Shown: piece by piece, positions 36,718 to 44,893 of the stretch
Position numbering within the stretch: the stretch's first letter is position 1
How the letters are laid out: each line of letters starts with the position of its first letter
Assembly: GCA_963734725.1 (NCBI GenBank)
Contig: CAVTIX010000023.1
Coordinates: forward strand, 49,508-113,507
Source of the DNA: DASXKD01 sp963734725
Lineage (GTDB): Bacteria > Actinomycetota > Actinomycetes > Streptosporangiales > Streptosporangiaceae
Reading direction: 5' to 3'
Length of the DNA: 64,000 nt
Program-made: the position numbers and the translations under genes
Notes under the pieces: model-generated
The model's database searches: none
What the model saw: the letters and a program-made list of their open reading frames with translations, nothing else
What the model was told of the DNA's origin: nothing

Positions 36718-38358
36718 ATGGCTGTTGCGACAAGCACGACGCCGACCGACGTCGGGCTCAAGCGGGAGATGGGGTTCATCGGCGCCACGTGGGCGTCCGC
36801 AACCTCGATCATCGGCTCCGGCTGGCTGTTCGGCTCGTGGAAGGGGGCGTACTCCGCCGGGACGGCGGCCATCCTCGCCTGGGTCATCGGCGGCGTCTTC
36901 ATCATCGTCCTGGCGCTGGTGCACGCCGAACTGGGCGGCATGTACCCGGTGTCCGGCGGCACCGCACGGTTCCCGCACTTCGCCTTCGGCAGCGTCGCCG
37001 GCATCTCCTTCGGGTTCTTCTCCTGGGTGCAGGCGATCACCGTGGCGCCGATCGAGTGCTTCGCCGTGATGCAGTACCTGTCCTACTACTGGCACGGCGT
37101 CTTCAACGCCGACACGGGCAATGTCACCGCCCTCGGGACCTGGCTGAGCATCCTGCTCATGGCGAGCTTCACCGCGATCAACTTCCTCGCCATGCGGCTG
37201 TTCAGCAAGGTCAACGCCGGCATCACCTGGTGGAAGGTCGCGATCCCCGTCCTGACCATCATCATCCTGCTGTTCCATTTCCACCCCAGCAACTTCAACT
37301 CGCACGGCGGCTTCCTGCCGCTCGGCACCAAGGCGCTGTTCGCCGCGATCCCGGGGGCCGGCATCATATTCGCCTACCTCGGCTTCGAGCAGGCCGACCA
37401 GCTCGCCGGCGAGATCAAGGACCCGGCGCGGAACCTGCCGCGCGCCATCATCACCGCGATCCTGCTGTGCACCGCGATCTACGTCATGCTGCAGATCGTG
37501 TTCATCGGCGCGCTCCAGCCCAGCGCCCTCAACCACGGCTGGGCCGGACTGCAAACCAACACGGGCCTGATATCGGGGCCGATCGCGTTCATCGCCGGCG
37601 CGGCCGGACTGGGCTGGTGGGCGATCATCCTGCGGATCGACGCGTTCGTCTCCCCCTACGGCACCGGGCTGATCTACCAGACCTCGACCTCGCGGGTCAC
37701 CTACGGCCTGGCCAGGAACCGGTACTACCCGCAGATCTTCGCGAAGGTCGACGCGCGCGGCGTCCCGTGGGTCAGCCTGATCATGGCGTTCCTGCTCGGC
37801 CTGGTCTTCCTGCTGCCGTTCCCGAGCTGGAGCGCCCTGGTCGGCCTGGTCACCTCGGCCAGCGTGCTCATGTACGCCGGGGCCCCGCTGTCCCTCGGCG
37901 CGTTCAACCGGTCGCTGCCCGACGCGGACCGGCCCTACCGCATACCGGCCCCGTCGGTCGTGTCGCCCCTCGCGTTCGTCATCACCGGCCTGATCATGTA
38001 CTGGTCCGGTTTCGAAGTCATCTGGAAGCTCGGCATCGTGCTGGTGATCGGCTACGTGCTGATCGGCATCTCGATGGCGTTCGACCCGCAGCGGCCGCCG
38101 CTGGACTGGAAGTCGGCCCAGTGGCTGCCGGTCTTCCTGGTCGGCATGGGCATCATCTCCTGGCAGGGCCAGTTCGGACCGAACAACACCAACAAGATCC
38201 CGTTCTGGTGGGACATGCTCATCGTCGCCGCGTTCTGCCTGGTCATCTACTACTGGGCGATGGCCACCCGGCTGCCCAGGGAAGAAATGCTCAACCTCAT
38301 CGGCCGGCAGGCGGAGCACAGCGCGGAGGACAACCTGCCGCCCCCACCTAGGCACTAG
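36718..38358 (+). CDS. APC-superfamily amino acid/polyamine permease
   Basis: A 546-aa integral membrane protein with about 12-14 hydrophobic segments. The first transmembrane segment carries the substrate-binding GxG-type turn (SATSIIGSGWLFGSWKGA), followed by the Glu-containing WVIGGVFIIVLALVHAELGG and AYLGFEQADQLAGEIKDPARNLPRAI in TM6-loop. It is an amino acid:proton symporter or exchanger; the substrate is not deducible. The ATG at 36718 follows GAAGAAGG. A strong terminator hairpin follows the stop. Confidence 0.9.
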   Translation: MAVATSTTPTDVGLKREMGFIGATWASATSIIGSGWLFGSWKGAYSAGTAAILAWVIGGVFIIVLALVHAELGGMYPVSGGTARFPHFAFGSVAGISFGFFSWVQAITVAPIECFAVMQYLSYYWHGVFNADTGNVTALGTWLSILLMASFTAINFLAMRLFSKVNAGITWWKVAIPVLTIIILLFHFHPSNFNSHGGFLPLGTKALFAAIPGAGIIFAYLGFEQADQLAGEIKDPARNLPRAIITAILLCTAIYVMLQIVFIGALQPSALNHGWAGLQTNTGLISGPIAFIAGAAGLGWWAIILRIDAFVSPYGTGLIYQTSTSRVTYGLARNRYYPQIFAKVDARGVPWVSLIMAFLLGLVFLLPFPSWSALVGLVTSASVLMYAGAPLSLGAFNRSLPDADRPYRIPAPSVVSPLAFVITGLIMYWSGFEVIWKLGIVLVIGYVLIGISMAFDPQRPPLDWKSAQWLPVFLVGMGIISWQGQFGPNNTNKIPFWWDMLIVAAFCLVIYYWAMATRLPREEMLNLIGRQAEHSAEDNLPPPPRH

Positions 38359-38373
38359 TCCGCCCGGAGCCCG

Positions 38374-38412
38374 TGCCGGGGCTGGTCCCGCTGCGCGGGA
38401 CCAGCCCCGGCA
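38374..38412. terminator. 18-bp perfect hairpin, bidirectional terminator
   Basis: TGCCGGGGCTGGTCCCGC (38374-38391) pairs fully with 38395-38412 around a 3-base loop. It sits exactly between the convergent permease and sodX genes. Confidence 0.75.
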
Positions 38413-38413
38413 G

Positions 38414-38746
38414 TTACCGGCCGGGTTGGCGTGGCCGGCGGTAGCGCCACAGCACCCGGCCCTCGATCATCGACGGGGGCACCACGCCGAAGGCACGGCT
38501 GTCCACGGCGCCCGCCGCCGGGTTGTCGGAGGCCAGCCACCAGCCACCCGGCTCCTGCCGCGCCGCGCGCTTGATGATCAGCAGGCCGGGACGCCCTGGA
38601 TGGCGGGCAACCACGATCTGCCCTGCGCGCACGCGCAACGGGCGCCCCGGGGCCATCGTTCTGCAGGCAAGAAGCCAGTCGCCCGGGTACAGCGCTGGCT
38701 CCATGGACCGCTCAGCCACCGCAACCCGCCAAAATGGCCAGCGCAT
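38414..38746 (-). CDS. sodX: Nickel-type superoxide dismutase maturation protease (S26 family)
   Basis: A 110-aa signal-peptidase-like serine protease with the catalytic Ser in ERSMEPALYPGDWLL and the catalytic Lys in LLIIKRAARQ; GGWWLASDNPAAGAVDSRAFGVVP is the third S26 motif. GGAGGGG lies five bases before ATG 38746. It lacks an obvious membrane anchor, as expected for SodX. It is divergent from sodN, whose leader peptide it must remove to expose the nickel-binding His1. Confidence 0.88.
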   Translation of the reverse strand: MRWPFWRVAVAERSMEPALYPGDWLLACRTMAPGRPLRVRAGQIVVARHPGRPGLLIIKRAARQEPGGWWLASDNPAAGAVDSRAFGVVPPSMIEGRVLWRYRRPRQPGR

Positions 38747-38827
38747 GCATCCCCTCCACGTTGAATCCGGACCAGGCCGGGTAGTGTCGGACACCGGTAT
38801 CTCATGATCCGACAGAGAGGGAGATCG

Positions 38828-39235
38828 ATGAGGCTGCTCGCCCGTCTCCTGGAACCGAAGGCCACTGCCTACGCGCACTGCGACCTCCCCTGCGGGGTCT
38901 ACGACCCGGCGCAGGCACGCATCGAGGCCGAGTCCGTGAAGGCCATCTGCCAGAAGTACCAGGACAGCAAAGACCCAGCGTTCCAGACCCGCGCGCTGAT
39001 CATCAAGGAACAGCGGTCCGAGCTGGTCAAGCACCACCTGTGGGTGCTGTGGACCGACTACTTCAAGCCACCGCACTTCGCGAAGTACCCACAGCTGCAC
39101 ACGCTGTTCAACGAGGCCACCAAGCTCGCTGGCGCGGCCGGCACCAAGGGCAGCGCCGACGTGGCGCAGGCCGATGAGCTTCTCGCCAAGATCGAAGAGA
39201 TCAACAAGATCTTCTGGGAGACCAAGCAGGGCTGA
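38828..39235 (+). CDS. sodN: Nickel superoxide dismutase
   Basis: 135-aa precursor. After a 16-residue leader (MRLLARLLEPKATAYA) comes the nickel hook HCDLPCGVYDP, in which mature His1, Cys2 and Cys6 ligate nickel. The rest is the four-helix bundle (ESVKAICQKYQ, VKHHLWVLWTDYFKPPHF, LLAKIEEINKIFW). It catalyses superoxide dismutation in the cytosol after cleavage by SodX. ATG 38828 follows GAGGGAG. A short dyad, GTGTC-g-GACAC at 38784-38794, lies in the shared promoter region and could bind a Fur-family regulator such as Nur, but it does not match a known box closely. Confidence 0.96.
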   Translation: MRLLARLLEPKATAYAHCDLPCGVYDPAQARIEAESVKAICQKYQDSKDPAFQTRALIIKEQRSELVKHHLWVLWTDYFKPPHFAKYPQLHTLFNEATKLAGAAGTKGSADVAQADELLAKIEEINKIFWETKQG

Positions 39236-39258
39236 CCCCGCCGCAGCAGGGTAGCAAA

Positions 39259-39295
39259 CGCCGGAGGCCGCGCGGTTGCCGCGCGGCCTCCGGCG
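39259..39295 (+). terminator. 17-bp perfect hairpin after sodN
   Basis: CGCCGGAGGCCGCGCGG (39259-39275) pairs with 39279-39295 around TTG, 24 bp after the sodN stop. There is no U-run, as is usual in this GC range. Confidence 0.75.
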
Positions 39296-39466
39296 TAGCC
39301 GCGCACCCGGGCGAATCGGGGCTGGCCAGCGGCGGCGAACCAAGCATCATGGGCATTCGGCGAGGCGATACGTCGTAACCACCTGCCGCGGGCGGTAGGT
39401 TGCAGACAAGAGCCGACGGCCATCACTTCGCAGCGGGGGCGGCCGCCGCCAGTGGAGAGGGCAGAC

Positions 39467-39934
39467 GTGACCGGAGAGACGGGCGGACAGGGGGCCTCGG
39501 CGCCGCCGACAGCCGTTCTGGCTGAGGGCGACCTCCCGCCTCGCCAAGAGGTCCAAGACCGGGTGACCATCCAGATGCCGGCGGAGGGCGCGTACCTGTC
39601 GGTGCTCCGCACGGCGACCGCGGGCCTGGCCGCGCGCCTGGATTTCACCCTGGACGAGATCGAGGATCTGCGCATCGCGGTGGACGAGGCCTGCGGCATG
39701 GTGCTGGGCCAGGCGGCGCCCGGCGCGAACCTGGAATGCGACTTCACGTTGGGGCCGGACCGCATCAGCATCGCGGTCTCCGCCCTGAGCCAGCAGCCGC
39801 GGCCCCCGTCACGCGAGACGTTCGCCTGGACGGTGCTGTCCGCGCTGGCCGGCAACGCTGACGCATGGGTGGGGCCGGGCGATAAGGTCACTGTCCTGCT
39901 CCGGAAGGTCCGCGAGTCAGCGGGGGCCGGGTGA
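39467..39934 (+). CDS. Anti-sigma regulatory factor (RsbW-like GHKL ATPase)
   Basis: A 155-aa protein resembling anti-sigma kinases of SigB/SigF systems: IQMPAEGAYLSVLRTATAGLAARLDF and the N-box-like IEDLRIAVDEACGMV. The glycine-rich ATP-lid boxes are poorly conserved, so binding without strong kinase activity is possible. GTG 39467 with GAGAGG upstream is preferred over GTG 39452. It overlaps the following sigma-factor gene by GTGA, the classic rsbW-sigB arrangement. Confidence 0.82.
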   Translation: MTGETGGQGASAPPTAVLAEGDLPPRQEVQDRVTIQMPAEGAYLSVLRTATAGLAARLDFTLDEIEDLRIAVDEACGMVLGQAAPGANLECDFTLGPDRISIAVSALSQQPRPPSRETFAWTVLSALAGNADAWVGPGDKVTVLLRKVRESAGAG

Positions 39935-40830
39935 CTGGCGAGGCCGAGACCCAGCTGACCGGAGAGGTCGGCGCACAGGTGGCGGAGGAGATCAGCCTCG
40001 GCGTCCCTGACGACTTCGACGCGCAGGGCGCAAGCGCCAGCCTGCCCCCGCCGCCGAAGCTCCAGCACACCGTGCCGGACCGCGGACGGGCCAGAGACCT
40101 GTTCGAGCAACTGTGCGCGCTGCCTCCCGGCGACACCGAACGGCTCCGGATCCGCAGCGAGCTGGTCGAGTTGCACCTGCCGCTGGTCGAATACCTGGCC
40201 CGGAGGTTCCGCAACCGAGGGGAATGGCTGGACGATCTCACCCAGGTCGCCACGATCGGCCTGATCAAATCCATCGACCGGTTCGACCTGGAGCGCGGGG
40301 TGGAATTCTCCACCTACGCCACGCCCACGATCGTGGGGGAGATCAAGCGTCACTTCCGGGACAAGGGCTGGGCGGTCCGGGTCCCCCGGCGGCTCCAGGA
40401 GCTTAAGCTCGCGCTCACCAAGGCCATCAGCGACCTGGCTCAGCGGGAGGGCCGGGCGCCCACGGTCGCGGAGATCGCCGCCCACCTGCAGATGAGCGAG
40501 GAAGAGGTGCTGGAGGGCCTGGAGTCCGCCAACGCCTATTCGACGGTCTCGCTGGACGCCCCGGACTCCGGCGATGACGACGCGCCCGCCGTCGCCGAGT
40601 CCCTGGGCATGCTGGACGAGGCGCTGGAGGGCGTCGAGTACCGCGAGTCGCTCAAGCCACTGCTGGAGCAGTTGCCGTCCCGTGAGAAACGGATCCTGCT
40701 GCTGCGGTTCTTCGGGAACATGACCCAGTCCCAGATTGCCAGCGAACTCGGGATCTCACAGATGCACGTGTCCCGGCTGCTGGCCAGGACGCTGACCCAG
40801 TTGCGGGAGGGCCTCACCGCCGACGAGTAG
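39931..40830 (+). CDS. sigF: SigB/SigF-family RNA polymerase sigma factor
   Basis: A 299-aa sigma-70 group 3 factor. Region 2 has LPLVEYLARRFRNRGEWLDDLTQVATIGLIKSIDRFD and GVEFSTYATPTIVGEIKRHFRDKGW; region 3 has VPRRLQELKLALTKA; region 4 has LPSREKRILLLRFFGNMTQSQIASELGISQMHVSRLL. An N-terminal extension of about 55 residues is acidic. It is translationally coupled to the anti-sigma gene, which presumably holds it inactive. Its 3' end overlaps the convergent membrane-protein gene by 17 bp. Confidence 0.92.
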   Translation: MTGEAETQLTGEVGAQVAEEISLGVPDDFDAQGASASLPPPPKLQHTVPDRGRARDLFEQLCALPPGDTERLRIRSELVELHLPLVEYLARRFRNRGEWLDDLTQVATIGLIKSIDRFDLERGVEFSTYATPTIVGEIKRHFRDKGWAVRVPRRLQELKLALTKAISDLAQREGRAPTVAEIAAHLQMSEEEVLEGLESANAYSTVSLDAPDSGDDDAPAVAESLGMLDEALEGVEYRESLKPLLEQLPSREKRILLLRFFGNMTQSQIASELGISQMHVSRLLARTLTQLREGLTADE

Positions 40831-41359
40831 GCCGCTTACCGGCGGATGCCTTACCGGATGTCTTACCGGCGGATGTTTTACCGGCGGATGTTTTACCGGC
40901 GGATGTCTTACCGGCGGATGCCTTACCGGCGGGCGGCTTGCGGGCAGGGGGCTTGCGGGCGGGCGGCTCGGGCGGGGCCTCCTGCCCGCCGGTGAGCGCC
41001 CGCAGGCTCGGCGGGGACAGCAGGGCGGCGAAGCCGAGGACCGCCAGCACCACCAGCGCCACACCCCAGTCGAGCCGGTGCCCCTGCAGCAGGTAGATGC
41101 CCACGATGCCGGCGAACAACTGGGTGAGCAGCGCGGGCGTGCGGCTCCACCGGCTGGCCCGGGCGAGCCCGGCCGCCACCAGGGCCAGGGCGGCGACGGC
41201 CGCCACACCGATGACCGTCAGCGCGATACCGCTGCTCACGTGGTAGGACTGCCCCGCGGCGGCGTCCACGCCCGCCAGGACGGTGGCGACCAGCACCAGG
41301 ACCGACTCGGCGCCCTGAACCACCGCGGCGGCGCGCAACGTCGGGGGGCTCTGTGGCAT
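40814..41359 (-). CDS. Membrane protein with Lys-rich repetitive tail
   Basis: 181 aa. Four hydrophobic segments (AESVLVLVATVLAGV; IALTVIGVAAVAALALVAAGLA; LLTQLFAGIVGIYLL; GVALVVLAVLGFAALL) are followed by a 55-residue basic tail with PPARK and K(T/A)SAG repeats ending KRPTRRR. The tail resembles AlgP/histone-H1-like sequences and would lie in the cytoplasm, able to bind nucleic acid or acidic lipid. It is divergent from the lipid-kinase gene with only 28 bp between. The function is unknown. Confidence 0.75.
   Translation of the reverse strand: MPQSPPTLRAAAVVQGAESVLVLVATVLAGVDAAAGQSYHVSSGIALTVIGVAAVAALALVAAGLARASRWSRTPALLTQLFAGIVGIYLLQGHRLDWGVALVVLAVLGFAALLSPPSLRALTGGQEAPPEPPARKPPARKPPAGKASAGKTSAGKTSAGKTSAGKTSGKASAGKRPTRRR
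40836..40932 (-). repeat. 15-bp tandem repeats encoding KTSAG units
   Basis: About six copies of TTACCGGCGGATGTC/T on the plus strand (one shortened by 3 bp) encode the lysine-rich tail of the membrane protein. All stay in frame. Confidence 0.8.
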
Positions 41360-41387
41360 GGTCCCTGCTACCTCCTAGCCTGAGGGC

Positions 41388-42392
41388 GTGCGCGCGCTCC
41401 TCATCGCAAACCCGTACGCCACATCGACCACCGCGGTGCGCCGGGAGGTGATCACCCGCGCGCTGGCCTCGGAACTGGACCTGAACGTTGTCCAGACACG
41501 CTACCGGGGGCACGCCAGGCACGTCGCGGAGGGCGCCACCGCGGACGGGTACGAGCTCGTGCTCACCCTCGGCGGGGACGGCACGGTGAACGAGGTGGTC
41601 AACGGGATGCTCCGGGCCTCCCCCCCGCCCGCCGCCGCACAAGCTGCCGCCTCACCACCCAGCGCCGCGCCGACCAGCGCGGCGCCGCCCGGTGTCACGC
41701 CCCCGGGCGCTGACGCCCCGATATTCGCCCCCCTGCCGGGCGGGAGCGCGAACGTCTTCACCCGCGCCCTCGGCCTGCCCGCCGACCTCGTGGACGCGAC
41801 CGGGCAGATCCTCGGCGCGCTCCAGGAGCGCCGCGCCAGGAGCATCGGCCTTGGGCTGGCCGGGAAGCGCTACTTCTGCGCCAACGCGGGCCTGGGCCTG
41901 GATGCCGAGGTCGTGCGGGTGGTGGAGGGCCTGCGGGCGCGCGGGCGCGGGGCCTCCGCGGCGATGTACGTGCTGGCGGCCGTCCGCCAGTTCTGCGCGG
42001 TCACCAACCGGCGCGTGCCCGCGCTCTCCCTGGAGCGGGATGGCGCTCCAGCGCTGAACGGGCTGTTCCTCGGCATCGTGTCCAATTCCTCGCCGTGGAC
42101 CTACCTGGGCCAGCGGCCGGTCCTCGCCAGCCCCCGGGCCGGCTTCGACACCGGACTGGACTTGCTCGCCGTCCGCACGCTCGGCACGCTCCGCACGCTC
42201 AACCTGGTGCGGCAGATGCTGGACCGCGGCAACGGGCCGGCCGGGCCGCACGTGGTCGCCTTGCACGACCAGCCGGTGCTGACCTTCCGCGCGACGCGCC
42301 CGGTGGCGTTCCAGGTGGACGGGGAATACGTGGGCGAGCGGGAACACGTCGAGCTCCGCTCCATTCCGAACGCCCTGCGGGTGCTGGTCTGA
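41388..42392 (+). CDS. Diacylglycerol/sphingosine kinase-family lipid kinase
   Basis: A 334-aa DAGK_cat protein with ANPYATST at the N-terminus, the nucleotide motif LTLGGDGTVNEVVNGM, PLPGGSANVFTRALGLP and a C-terminal beta-sandwich domain (VAFQVDGEYVG). A Pro/Ala insertion of about 30 residues (80-110) separates GGDGT from the next motif. Family members phosphorylate diacylglycerol or a related lipid, using ATP, at the membrane. GTG 41388 is the start. It precedes whiB1, recalled as the mycobacterial order. Confidence 0.85.
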   Translation: MRALLIANPYATSTTAVRREVITRALASELDLNVVQTRYRGHARHVAEGATADGYELVLTLGGDGTVNEVVNGMLRASPPPAAAQAAASPPSAAPTSAAPPGVTPPGADAPIFAPLPGGSANVFTRALGLPADLVDATGQILGALQERRARSIGLGLAGKRYFCANAGLGLDAEVVRVVEGLRARGRGASAAMYVLAAVRQFCAVTNRRVPALSLERDGAPALNGLFLGIVSNSSPWTYLGQRPVLASPRAGFDTGLDLLAVRTLGTLRTLNLVRQMLDRGNGPAGPHVVALHDQPVLTFRATRPVAFQVDGEYVGEREHVELRSIPNALRVLV

Positions 42393-42556
42393 GCGCATCC
42401 CGGATGGGTCCGCGGCGCCCGCTGTCCGGCCGGGCACGGGCCGGCCTGACCCGTCCGGACCCTGGGAATGCAGCGGTAGTCTCAATGTGACCCATCTGAC
42501 ACGGGAAACGGCTAATCCACCGCCGCCGGCCTCTTGCGATTGATCCACGAGATTGA

Positions 42557-42635
42557 GAGGCTTGACCTGGTTCGAGTGAGCCGTATGCACCGCGCATGCG
42601 TCTTGCGACCGGGTTCATTCCCGGGAGCAAGCCTC
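42557..42635 (+). ncRNA. Possible structured RNA leader upstream of whiB1
   Basis: GAGGCTTG (42557-42564) pairs with CAAGCCTC (42628-42635), enclosing two smaller hairpins: ATGC/GCAT (585-588 with 594-597) and CCGGG/CCCGG (609-613 with 620-624, loop TTCATT). The pattern resembles a three-way junction. It matches no riboswitch class I can name, and the T-arm-like second hairpin lacks the bases of a tRNA. Confidence 0.3.
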
Positions 42636-42691
42636 GGCCAAGAGCCAAGTGCCGGGGGCTGAGGCTCATGAAAACTCAAATATGTGTTCCC

Positions 42692-42709
42692 CGGGACCGC
42701 TAGCGGTCC
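42692..42709. promoter_or_regulatory. Perfect 18-bp palindrome upstream of whiB1
   Basis: GGGACCGCTAGCGGTCCC is fully self-complementary and is followed at once by TATCATATAG, a -10-like stretch. The placement suggests an operator at the whiB1 promoter or a short hairpin in its leader. Confidence 0.5.
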
Positions 42710-42803
42710 CTATCATATAGCCTAGCTCGTGAAATCATTCACAAGCGGGGCGGGCGTAGCGGACGCCGGGCGGTAAGCCCGGCTGTGAGGAGGAGTGGAC
42801 CGG

Positions 42804-43058
42804 ATGGACTGGCGCCACCACGCCGCCTGCCGTGAGGTGGACCCGGAGCTGTTCTTCCCCATCGGAAACACCGGCCCTGCGCTGCTCCAAATCGAAGAGG
42901 CCAAGCGGGTCTGCCTGCGTTGCCCGGTGATCGAGGGCTGCCTGCGGTGGGCGGTGGAGAGCGGGCAGGACTCGGGCGTGTGGGGCGGCATGAGCGAGGA
43001 CGAAAGGCGCGCCTACAAGCGGCGGCTGGGCCGCATCCGCGCTCGGGCGCACGCCTGA
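42804..43058 (+). CDS. whiB1: WhiB-family iron-sulfur transcriptional regulator (WhiB1-like)
   Basis: 84 aa with four cluster cysteines (HHAACREVDPELFFP; KRVCLRCPVIEGCLRWAV) and the G[VI]WGG turn in DSGVWGGMSEDERRAYKRR, followed by a basic tail. The protein binds a [4Fe-4S] cluster, interacts with the primary sigma factor and responds to nitric oxide in mycobacteria. ATG 42804 (MDWRHHAA) matches WhiB1 and is ten bases from AGGAGG; GTG 42795 is too close to the same site. Gene order with pdtaS downstream is as in M. tuberculosis. Confidence 0.92.
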   Translation: MDWRHHAACREVDPELFFPIGNTGPALLQIEEAKRVCLRCPVIEGCLRWAVESGQDSGVWGGMSEDERRAYKRRLGRIRARAHA

Positions 43059-43145
43059 CGGCGCCAAGCCGGCCCCCGTGGGCGTAGTCGCCTGCGCATG
43101 CCCGCGCGCACGTGCAGCTTTTCCTGAACTGTAAATGAACAATGG

Positions 43146-43166
43146 CCCGATCCTGATTCGGGTTTT
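43146..43166 (+). terminator. Intrinsic terminator of whiB1
   Basis: CCCGA-N7-TCGGG followed by TTTT, 88 bp after the whiB1 stop. A second hairpin, GAGCCGCTGCC-N5-GGCAGCGGCTC then TGTTTT, follows at 43170-43202 and overlaps the 3' end of the convergent kinase gene. Confidence 0.7.
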
Positions 43167-44733
43167 ACCGAGCCGCTGCCTTGCCGGCAGCGGCTCTGTT
43201 TTCGCTACGGCCCGAATCCTGGCCACCAGGTTTCTGCGGGCCGGAAGTGGCGGCCACAATGGCCTTGACCGGCAGACTGACCCGAACCGTGGTGCCGCCG
43301 CCCGGCCGGGGCATGATGGCAAGCTGACCGCCGAGTTCCGACTCGACCAGGGTCCGGACGATCTGCAGTCCCAGGCTGGCATGAGCGTCCAGGCTGAACC
43401 CCTCGGGCAGGCCCGCCCCGTTGTCCTCCACGGTCATGCTGAGCTGCCCGGGGCCGCGGCCCGCCTGCACCAGCACCGAACCAGCCAGGGCCGGGCCCGG
43501 CCCGTTGACCAGGCCGTGCTGCACGGCGTTCTGCAGCAGCTCGGTCAGCACCAGCGCGAGCGGCGTGGCGATAGCGCCGGGAAGGAGGCCAAACCGGCCG
43601 GCCACCACCGGGTTGACCCGCGCCTCCGCCGCCGAGACGTCCCCCGCCATCGCCGCCACCCGCTGGACGATGTCATCGAAGTCCACGAGTTCCTCGGGGG
43701 TGTGGGACAGCGTCTCGTGGACGATCGCGATGGAACCTACCCGGCGGACCGCCTCCTCCAGCGCCTCCCTGGCCTCCGGCGCGCGGGTGCGGCGGGCCTG
43801 CAGCCGCAGCAGCGCCGCCACGGTCTGCAGGTTGTTCTTCACCCGGTGGTGGATCTCCCGGATAGTCGCGTCCTTCGTCATGAGCTCACGCTCGCGGTGC
43901 CGAAGCTCGGTGACGTCGCGGACCAGCACGAGGGCACCGGTACGCGTGCCGTTCACCACCAGCGGCAGGGACCTGAGCTGGACCACCGAGCCGTTGCCGT
44001 CGATCTCGGTCTCATGCGGGGAGCGCCCGCTCGCGGTCACCATGAGCGAGTCGTCGGCGGGCAGGCCGGTTGAGCAGAGCTTGGTCGTCAGCGGCCCCAG
44101 CTCGGCCCCGACCAGGTCGGCGGTCAGGCCGAGCCTGCGGTAGGCGGACAGGGCGTTGGGGCTGGCATACCCGACCCGTCCGGACCGGCCGAGCCGCAGC
44201 AGCCCGTCGCCGACCCGGGGCGACCTGACCAGGGCAGGCTCCTGGCCGGGGTAGGGAAAGGTGCCCGCGGCCACCATCTGCGCCAGGTCGTCCGCGCCGT
44301 TGAGGTAGGTCAGCTCCAGGCGGCTCGGGGTCCGCGCGGAACTTAGGTTCGTGCTCCGCTCGATCACTGCGATGACCGCGCCTTCGCGGACCACGGGGAT
44401 CGACTCACGCCGGACCGGGATGCCGCCGGTCCATTCCGGATCCCCTTCCCGGCAGATCCGTTTCTCGTGGTATGCGGCATCGACGAAGGGCCGCTCCCCC
44501 GTGCCCGCGCGGGTGCCCACCACATCGTCGAGGAAGGTAGTGGGCCCGGTGGTCGGGCGCATCTGGGCCAGCGCCACCCAGCCGGAGCCGTCCCGCAGCG
44601 CCGCCCACAAGACCAGGTCGGCGAAGGACAGGTCGGCGAGCAACTGCCAGTCCGAGACCAGAGCGTGCAGCCAGTCGATGTCCGGCTCGGACAGCGGGGT
44701 GAACCGATGGCCAATGTCAGTGAGCGTCGCCAC
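43165..44733 (-). CDS. pdtaS: Sensor histidine kinase PdtaS-like (GAF-PAS-HisKA_2)
   Basis: A 522-aa soluble kinase. Residues 1-145 are a GAF-like domain and about 175-280 a PAS-like domain. The HisKA_2 H-box is REIHHRVKNNLQTVAALLRLQARR; the HATPase has ELLQNAVQHGL and VEDNGAGLPEGF. In M. tuberculosis PdtaS phosphorylates the RNA-binding antiterminator PdtaR and lies beside whiB1. No transmembrane segment is present. A Gly/Ala/Lys tail (AAAGKAAAR) is encoded by the terminator-like hairpin at 43170-43196. Confidence 0.92.
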   Translation of the reverse strand: MATLTDIGHRFTPLSEPDIDWLHALVSDWQLLADLSFADLVLWAALRDGSGWVALAQMRPTTGPTTFLDDVVGTRAGTGERPFVDAAYHEKRICREGDPEWTGGIPVRRESIPVVREGAVIAVIERSTNLSSARTPSRLELTYLNGADDLAQMVAAGTFPYPGQEPALVRSPRVGDGLLRLGRSGRVGYASPNALSAYRRLGLTADLVGAELGPLTTKLCSTGLPADDSLMVTASGRSPHETEIDGNGSVVQLRSLPLVVNGTRTGALVLVRDVTELRHRERELMTKDATIREIHHRVKNNLQTVAALLRLQARRTRAPEAREALEEAVRRVGSIAIVHETLSHTPEELVDFDDIVQRVAAMAGDVSAAEARVNPVVAGRFGLLPGAIATPLALVLTELLQNAVQHGLVNGPGPALAGSVLVQAGRGPGQLSMTVEDNGAGLPEGFSLDAHASLGLQIVRTLVESELGGQLAIMPRPGGGTTVRVSLPVKAIVAATSGPQKPGGQDSGRSENRAAAGKAAAR

Positions 44734-44893
44734 GTCTCATCATCGCACCCTCCGGGCCTGCATCCGTCGCGCCGGGACCGGCGTCCTGGGAGGATGGCCG
44801 TGGCGAGCGGGCGGCAGCCGGCCCCGGCGTGCGGGCGCCCGGGACAGTACGGGAACATGTCCCAACGGCAACGCCAGTGGGAAGGAAGTGATT

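Larger units (their letters stand above)
42393..42803. other. Intergenic leader region of the whiB1-like gene
   Basis: About 410 bp without a gene. It contains a possible structured RNA (42557-42635) and a perfect palindrome (42692-42709) next to an AT-rich TATCATATAG. Nothing in the first 150 bp was recognised beyond GC-rich spacer. Confidence 0.5.

Noticed and set aside
42601..42635. tRNA-like T-arm (CGGGTTCATTCCCGG)
   Set aside because: The loop lacks the TTCRA consensus, and no acceptor, D-arm or anticodon stem can be fitted around it.
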